Assembly (NCBI RefSeq): GCF_014204985.1
Contig: NZ_JACHMP010000001.1
Location: forward strand, 1 to 64,000
Direction: 5' to 3'
DNA: 64,000 bases
From: Streptosporangium becharense
GTDB lineage: Bacteria > Actinomycetota > Actinomycetes > Streptosporangiales > Streptosporangiaceae
Part shown: one piece after another, positions 59,448 through 64,000 of the stretch
Layout of the letters: every line of letters starts with the position of its first letter
How positions within the stretch are numbered: position 1 is the stretch's first letter
Notes under the pieces: model-generated
Told to the model about the DNA's origin: nothing
Seen by the model: the letters and a program-made list of their open reading frames with translations, nothing else
The model's database searches: none
Position numbers and translations under genes: made by a program

Positions 59448-59939
59448 ATGCAACCGACCGACAAGGACCTCGGCTACCGGCTCGACGGCGACAACTCCAT
59501 GTACGCCACCGAGAGCGGCCTGGTCATCCCCGTCGTCACCCGGGGCGGCCTGGAGTCCGCGCAGACCGGCCAGTCCGACGGCGCCTCCCGCATCTCCGGC
59601 GTGAGCCCCCAGCACACGCCCGCGACCCGCATCTGGTTCGGCAAGGTCAGCAACGACCCAGGATACCGGTCGGTCCCCCACCACCACGGTGAGGCCGAGA
59701 CCGGCGGCTACGTCCTGTCCGGCAGGGCCCGCATCTACTTCGGCGCCGAGTACGAGGACTACATCGACATGGAAGAAGGCGACTGGGTGTTCGTCCCGCC
59801 GTTCATGCCCCACGTCGAATGCAACCTCGACCGCAACAAGCCGCTGACCTGGATGACCACCCGCACCCCCGACAACATCGTCGTCAACCTCGCCGACATC
59901 GCCGACGAGGCCCTGCGCCACTGGACGAACCGGCCCTGA
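59448..59939 (+). CDS. Cupin-domain protein, possible ring-cleaving dioxygenase
   Basis: A single-cupin protein of 163 residues with metal ligands in RSVPHHHGEAETGGYVLSG (two His plus Glu) and FVPPFMPHVECNLD (His). It is half the length of classical two-cupin gentisate dioxygenases, so that name is not justified. In the operon it could open a hydroxylated ring such as 5-hydroxyanthranilate or gentisate, or be a non-enzymatic partner. The ATG follows AGGAGC. Confidence 0.85.
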   Translation: MQPTDKDLGYRLDGDNSMYATESGLVIPVVTRGGLESAQTGQSDGASRISGVSPQHTPATRIWFGKVSNDPGYRSVPHHHGEAETGGYVLSGRARIYFGAEYEDYIDMEEGDWVFVPPFMPHVECNLDRNKPLTWMTTRTPDNIVVNLADIADEALRHWTNRP

Positions 59940-60110
59940 GAGCCCAACCACGACTTCCCGCCTCTCCCGATGATCAGCACCATCGCCCTGGCGCCGCGCC
60001 TTGTCCGAGCCGCTCCCAGGTCGGACCGTCCTGCCGACACCGCCGCACGCTGAGCAGGCGGCGTCCTTGCACACGATCGTCGAGGCGGGCAGGACGGTGA
60101 AACCCCCCGG

Positions 60111-60129
60111 CGCCCTCCTTGTGAGGGCG
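60111..60129 (+). repeat. Inverted repeat CGCCCTC-N5-GAGGGCG before the CoA ligase
   Basis: A 7-bp perfect stem with a 5-base loop lies 27 bases before the ligase ATG, in the 216-base gap after the cupin gene. It could be an operator or a weak attenuator; the gap shows no gene. Confidence 0.4.
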
Positions 60130-60155
60130 TATGCTTCCCACCGGAAGGACCAGCG

Positions 60156-61826
60156 ATGCAGCTGTCACCCACCGCCCACACCGACACCTTCGCCCGTGGC
60201 CACCTGCCGCCCGCCGAACTGTGGCCGCACCTGGAATTCACCACCGAAGCCCTGAACTACCCCGACCGGCTCAACGCCGCAGGTGAGATCCTCGACGCCA
60301 CCATCGCGGCCTACGGCCCCGACCGGCCCGCGATCCGCACCGACACCGGCGAGATGTGGACCTACGGCGAGTTGCAACGGCGCGCCGACCAGGTGGCCCA
60401 GGTCCTCACCGAGGACTTCGCGCTCCAACCCGGCAACCGGGTTCTGCTGCGCTCACCGAACAACCCGTGGGCCGTGGCCTCCTGGTTCGGGATCCTCAAA
60501 GCAGGCGGCATCGCCGTCACCACCATGGCCGCCCTGCGCGTCCGCGACCTCAGCCCCGTCATCGCCAAGACCAGACCATCCATCGCACTGGTCGACCACC
60601 GCTACGCCGACGACGTGCGCACCATCCGCGACACTGAAGCTCCCGACCTCCAGATCGTCACCTTCGGCGCCGACAGCGGGCAGGACCTGACCATCCGCTG
60701 CTCGGCGAAGTCGGGTGCCTTCGACAACGTCGCGACCGCGGCCGACGACGTCGCCCTGTTCGGCCCCACGTCCGGCAGCACCGGCACACCGAAGATCACC
60801 ACCCACTTCCACCGGGACCTGCTGTCCATCGACAACACCGCGGGCCGGACGCTCCTGCGGCTGCGTCCCGACGACGTCGTCGCCAGCACCGCCCCGCTGG
60901 CGTTCACCTTCGGCCTCGGCATGCTCGTGGTCTTCCCGCTGCGCGCGGGCGCCTGCATGTTCCTCACCGAAGGAGCCGCACCCGCACGGCTCGCCGACCT
61001 TGTCGAAGAGCACGGCGTCACCGTTCTGGCGACCGCGCCGACGGCGTTCCGGCAGATCCTCAAAGCAGGCAAGATCGGCCGGCTGAGCGGCCTGCGTGTC
61101 GGAGTGAGTGCCGGCGAGCACATCCCCCGACCGGTCTGGGAGCGGATCGAACACGCCATCGGGTTGCGCGTCATCGACGGGATGGGCTCCACCGAGATGC
61201 TCCACATCTTCATCTCCGCAGCCGGAGACGACATCCGCCCCGGCGCCACCGGCAAACCGCTTCCCGGCTTCCGAGCCACGATCCTCGACCCCGACGGCAA
61301 CGAACTGCCACCCGGCGTCGAAGGCAAGCTCGCGGTCATCGGCCCCGTCGGCTGCCGCTACCTCGACGACCATCGTCAGGCCGGCTACGTCGTCAACGGC
61401 TGGAACGTCACCGGCGACACCTTCTACCGGGATGCCGACGGCTACTTCTACTACTGCGCGCGAACCGACGACATGATCGTCTCCTCCGGCTACAACATCG
61501 GCGCACCCGAAGTCGAAGCGACCATCAACACCCACGATGACGTCCTCGAATCCGCCGTCGTCGCCAAACCCGACCCTGACCGCGGCACGATCGTGTGCGC
61601 CTTCGTTGTCCTCAAGGATGGAATCCCAGCCGACTCGGCCAAGGCCCGACAGATCCAGGACCACGTCAAACAGACCCTCGCACCGTACAAGTACCCGCGC
61701 GAGATCCGCTTCGTCACGTCGCTGCCCTACAACCCCAGTGGCAAGATCCAGCGTCATGTCCTGCGAGCGGCCGCTGCGGAGGACGAGGCCGACGTTGCCT
61801 CGGTCTCGTTGGAGCACCAGCGATGA
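60156..61826 (+). CDS. Benzoate/2-aminobenzoate-CoA ligase family enzyme
   Basis: This 556-residue ANL-superfamily ligase has the P-loop FGPTSGSTGTPKITTHFH, the aromatic-pocket words PLAFTFGLGMLVVFPLRAG and VIDGMGSTEMLHIFIS, and the C-terminal SSGYNIGAPEVEATI and NPSGKIQR with the acyl-transfer lysine. It belongs with benzoate- and 2-aminobenzoate-CoA ligases, which activate the acid with ATP and CoA. It would feed the fused monooxygenase/reductase. The next gene overlaps by four bases. Confidence 0.92.
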   Translation: MQLSPTAHTDTFARGHLPPAELWPHLEFTTEALNYPDRLNAAGEILDATIAAYGPDRPAIRTDTGEMWTYGELQRRADQVAQVLTEDFALQPGNRVLLRSPNNPWAVASWFGILKAGGIAVTTMAALRVRDLSPVIAKTRPSIALVDHRYADDVRTIRDTEAPDLQIVTFGADSGQDLTIRCSAKSGAFDNVATAADDVALFGPTSGSTGTPKITTHFHRDLLSIDNTAGRTLLRLRPDDVVASTAPLAFTFGLGMLVVFPLRAGACMFLTEGAAPARLADLVEEHGVTVLATAPTAFRQILKAGKIGRLSGLRVGVSAGEHIPRPVWERIEHAIGLRVIDGMGSTEMLHIFISAAGDDIRPGATGKPLPGFRATILDPDGNELPPGVEGKLAVIGPVGCRYLDDHRQAGYVVNGWNVTGDTFYRDADGYFYYCARTDDMIVSSGYNIGAPEVEATINTHDDVLESAVVAKPDPDRGTIVCAFVVLKDGIPADSAKARQIQDHVKQTLAPYKYPREIRFVTSLPYNPSGKIQRHVLRAAAAEDEADVASVSLEHQR

Positions 61827-62329
61827 GCACGCAGGCCGGAAGCGCGGGCGGCGCCGTGACCGCTGATCCGGTGACCGCGCTTACGCACACACTGCGAGGC
61901 GTCCACCGCACGCGGGTGGAATGGATCGACACCGACGCCGCAGGCATCTACCACAACTCCACGGTGACCCGTTATGCCGAGGCGGCCGAAGCCGAACTTA
62001 TGCGCTCTCGCGGACTGTGGCAGTACTTTCCCCGAGCGCCGAGAGTCCGCTTCGAGGTCGACTTCGAGGCACCCCTGTGCTTCGGCCAGCAGGTGACCGC
62101 GGTGGTCGAGCTGGAGTGCCTCGGGACCGCGTCGATGTCCTTCCGGTTCGAGATCTGGGGGGAGGAACTGCACGGCCGGCCTCGCACCAGGGCTGCGAGC
62201 GGCCGCTACGTGACCGTGCACGTCGAGCCTGGCCGTGACAGTGCGGTTCCGGTCTCCAGCACTCCCTGGCCAGTCGAGTGGGTGGCCGCGCTCCAGCGCC
62301 TACCGCAGGAAGAACCTCGGCCTGATTGA
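61823..62329 (+). CDS. 4-hydroxybenzoyl-CoA-type thioesterase (hotdog)
   Basis: A 168-residue single-hotdog thioesterase: RVEWIDTDAAGIYHNSTVTR contains the catalytic Asp motif of 4HBT enzymes, followed by RYAEAAEAELMRSRGL and VRFEVDFEAPLCFGQQVTAV. The ATG overlaps the ligase stop (ATGA). It may hydrolyse a hydroxylated aromatic CoA ester to the free acid before ring cleavage. Confidence 0.9.
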   Translation: MSTQAGSAGGAVTADPVTALTHTLRGVHRTRVEWIDTDAAGIYHNSTVTRYAEAAEAELMRSRGLWQYFPRAPRVRFEVDFEAPLCFGQQVTAVVELECLGTASMSFRFEIWGEELHGRPRTRAASGRYVTVHVEPGRDSAVPVSSTPWPVEWVAALQRLPQEEPRPD

Positions 62330-62642
62330 GTCGGAGCCTTCTGCATGAACGGGAGGGGGGCCGCGGACACGTTCGCGTACAGCTGCCCTGGCCCCTCGCT
62401 CAGTGGGTCAGGGCAGCAGCCCCGAGCCTGGGACGCACGGGCCAGTGTGCCCGGTGGCAGGTCACAACCTGAGCGGCGTCGGGTCCGTCGTCGAACAATA
62501 CGAATGGGCGATAACCGGCCCAGCGAGGAATATGACACCCTCCAAGCACCAAGGTGGCAGGATCGAGGCGGATCCGAAGAGCGGTGCGGCGGGATCGACA
62601 CGACCCCCGGCCGCGGTAGGACCAGGAGCGCGGTGATCAGAC
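62330..62642. other. Intergenic region, nothing recognised
   Basis: Neither strand shows a supported gene, and I see no strong hairpin or repeat. It separates the aromatic operon from the convergent TipAS gene. Confidence 0.5.
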
Positions 62643-63029
62643 TCAGAGTCGCTTCTGAGCGTACGCGTACATGGCATCGCCCAGAAAGTCAACCATATCG
62701 GAATGGTAAGAATTATGGAATTCCTTCATGGCGGAGTCCTCCGAATAGAGGATCGCCATACCGATATAGGCATTCTTGGTCGGGGTGTAGAAACGGCAGG
62801 CTATCTCGAAATGTCTCTCGATGAACAACTGGATGTGGTCATCCTCCGGTCGTGCCCCTTCTAGGCGGCTCGCCATCTCGCTGTAGAGATCATGCCAATC
62901 CTTGTGGACTTGATCCTTGTTGACATGGGCCCAGCCGCCGGTGGCCGACAGGCTCCGCTCCTGCTCCTCGGCCAGGGATTTCCGGCAGATATCCGCGTAC
63001 TGTTCGTCCATGTTCTTGATGCCTGTCAA
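62643..63029 (-). CDS. Stand-alone TipAS-type drug-binding protein
   Basis: About 123-129 residues matching the C-terminal TipAS antibiotic-recognition domain without the MerR half. The helical bundle words are KDWHDLYSEMASRLEGARPE, IQLFIERHFEIACRFYTPTK, YIGMAILYSEDSAMKEFHNS and FLGDAMYAYAQKRL. TipAS binds thiopeptide antibiotics, sometimes covalently, and can act as a sink giving immunity. GC is clearly lower than in neighbouring genes, suggesting transfer. A TTG at 63029 with GGAAAGG upstream or the ATG at 63011 may be the start. Confidence 0.82.
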   Translation of the reverse strand: MTGIKNMDEQYADICRKSLAEEQERSLSATGGWAHVNKDQVHKDWHDLYSEMASRLEGARPEDDHIQLFIERHFEIACRFYTPTKNAYIGMAILYSEDSAMKEFHNSYHSDMVDFLGDAMYAYAQKRL

Positions 63030-63199
63030 TTTATTAGCGCCTTTCCGATGAAAACGTTCCTGGAGTGGTTGCCGGATCGCCAACGATGACCGGCCACCGG
63101 GCCATGACGAACCATGGCATGGTGGAACCAGGTTGACAAACGATTTACCGGGGCGGGCTGGGTGGACATCAGGCAGCCCCCGGACGCCTCCTGAGGGGT

Positions 63200-63495
63200 G
63201 CTCGCGGACCCGAACGGCAGCCCGGCGGCTCGGCGGACCTGGGCAGCGCGACGACGCTCACGCTGGAGGAGATCGGACTCGGCTTCCAGGGTGATGAGAC
63301 GCCCAGTGACGAAGACGGGATCATCCTCGTCGGCCCCTGCGGCGCCTGGACCCTGGCGGTGCAGATCCAGTGGATGGACGTCACAGAAGAACCTCGGTTG
63401 TCGGAGCTCTCGCGCGACGGCGGCAAGGCCATCGCGATCGGCTGGCACGGTGATGGCGCGCACCGCGTGGAGTACGCGATCGAAGGAGGCCGGGC
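63200..63495 (+). pseudogene. DUF6461-like fragment (5'-truncated)
   Basis: The frame reads TTLTLEEIGLGFQGDETPSD, GIILVGPCGAWTLAVQIQWM, RLSELSRDGGKAIAIGWHGD and RVEYAIEGG, matching the central part of DUF6461 proteins as I remember them. No start codon with a ribosome site exists in the frame, and the expected N-terminal third is missing. The frame continues past 63495 without recognisable content. It appears broken by an event near the TipAS gene. Confidence 0.5.
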
Positions 63496-63740
63496 AGGCC
63501 GCCCGAGCGCGGTGTCGAGGCGGTCCTGGCGGACGGCCCATCGGCAGAAGGAGGAGACGGCGGCGCGTTTACGTTTGCGGGTCGCGGCCGAGCTGTTCGA
63601 TGATCACCGGGTCCATGACGCCGCCCATTCGCAGTCTCGGCGGGGGCTCTGTCGGAGCGCCGCAAGAGCGGACTGGTCGAGGAGGCCACGAAGGTGGTGC
63701 CGGCCGCGGCTGGGCTGGGCGAGTCTGAGGCTTTGCGGGT

Positions 63741-64000
63741 GTGAGCTGCCCGCCCTGCCGCCACGGCCTCACCCCCAAGTGCGCGACCACGACCGACAGG
63801 ACACTGGCCGCCTACGGAGCCGCGGCCGTCCACTACCTCGACTCCGACCCCGGCCGGTGCGCGATCGCCACATCGTTCGGCGCCACCGTCGTCCGGGACG
63901 TCCGCCAGGGCTACGACGTCGTCGTCGAGGTGACCTCACGCGCCTCGGGACTGCGGCGAGCACTCACGGCTTTGGCGCCCGGCGGGATCTGCACGGCCAT
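63741..64000 (+). pseudogene. Zinc-type alcohol dehydrogenase fragment (runs off the window)
   Basis: VSCPPCRHGLTPKC is the structural-zinc cysteine loop of medium-chain alcohol dehydrogenases. It is followed, without the ~70 residues normally between, by LAAYGAAAVHYLDSDPGRCA and YDVVVEVTSRASGLRRALTA from the NAD-binding half, so the gene seems internally deleted and lacks its N-terminus. It continues beyond base 64000. Confidence 0.6.

Noticed and set aside
59448-59939. Naming the cupin gentisate 1,2-dioxygenase
   Set aside because: At 163 residues with one cupin it is about half the size of that enzyme.
1-64000. tRNA, rRNA, CRISPR or replication-origin features
   Set aside because: Reading both strands I saw no cloverleaf with a conserved TTCGA arm, no rRNA signature, no spaced direct repeats and no DnaA-box cluster.

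Overview
The window is high-GC DNA with many GTG starts, short intergenic gaps and ATGA/GTGA stop-start overlaps. Gene families include WYL, PaaX, ABATE/CGNR and DUF2071 proteins, DrrAB-type exporters and the RNA polymerase recycling factor HelR. This points to a filamentous actinomycete. A Streptosporangiaceae-like host is a guess from gene style; no rRNA, tRNA, CRISPR array or replication gene is visible to test it.

Layout. 0.15-0.74 kb: decayed Tn3-family transposase. 0.9-2.5 kb: MarR regulator with three operator copies, a tiny peptide gene and a pirin. 2.8-4.9 kb: MFS exporter and MerR regulator behind a perfect MerR-type dyad. 5.0-8.3 kb: vitamin B12 ABC importer under a cobalamin riboswitch. 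8.5-9.2 kb: pentapeptide-repeat protein. 9.3-22.7 kb: a polysaccharide/L-fucose utilisation locus (secreted beta-helix protein, sugar ABC importer, GH29 fucosidase, RraA-like aldolase, aldo/keto reductase, an unrecognised 631-residue protein, fuconolactonase-like amidohydrolase, CE7 esterase, GntR/FCD regulator), tied together by five copies of one ATCGATA-type operator word. 22.7-41.6 kb: ordinary accessory and housekeeping genes (epoxide hydrolase/WYL pair, DrrAB-type exporter/TetR, TauE, RidA, two-component system, lipase, XRE-cupin regulator with TrxB-like enzyme, methyltransferases, CGNR regulator, DsbA/CcdA, thioesterase).

41.9-47.2 kb is the most interesting part: a compact cyanobactin-like RiPP locus in an actinomycete. 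It has a 45-residue precursor with a PatE-like leader and a C-terminal tail resembling the cyanobactin macrocyclase recognition sequence, a strong hairpin behind it, a PatA/PatG-family subtilisin with the PatG-type C-terminal domain, a small PatB-like protein, a second subtilisin fused to a GNAT domain, and a SAM methyltransferase. In the second subtilisin the catalytic Ser is replaced by Cys and the conserved Pro four residues later by Ala, the same two positions changed in the engineered ligase subtiligase. No YcaO/PatD cyclodehydratase and no PatF prenyltransferase are in the window.

47.2-49.7 kb carries helR behind a rifamycin-associated element and the first ~60 residues of a lost glycosyltransferase, next to a possible second Tn3 scar. 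49.9-52.3 kb has two exported proteins. 52.8-62.3 kb is a PaaX-linked aromatic-acid catabolic cluster working through CoA thioesters (CoA ligase, fused flavin monooxygenase/old-yellow-enzyme reductase, thioesterases, SDR, cupin, RidA, FAH hydrolase), most consistent with anthranilate or salicylate degradation. The right end (62.6-64.0 kb) has a stand-alone TipAS drug-binding protein of lower GC and two damaged gene fragments (DUF6461, alcohol dehydrogenase).
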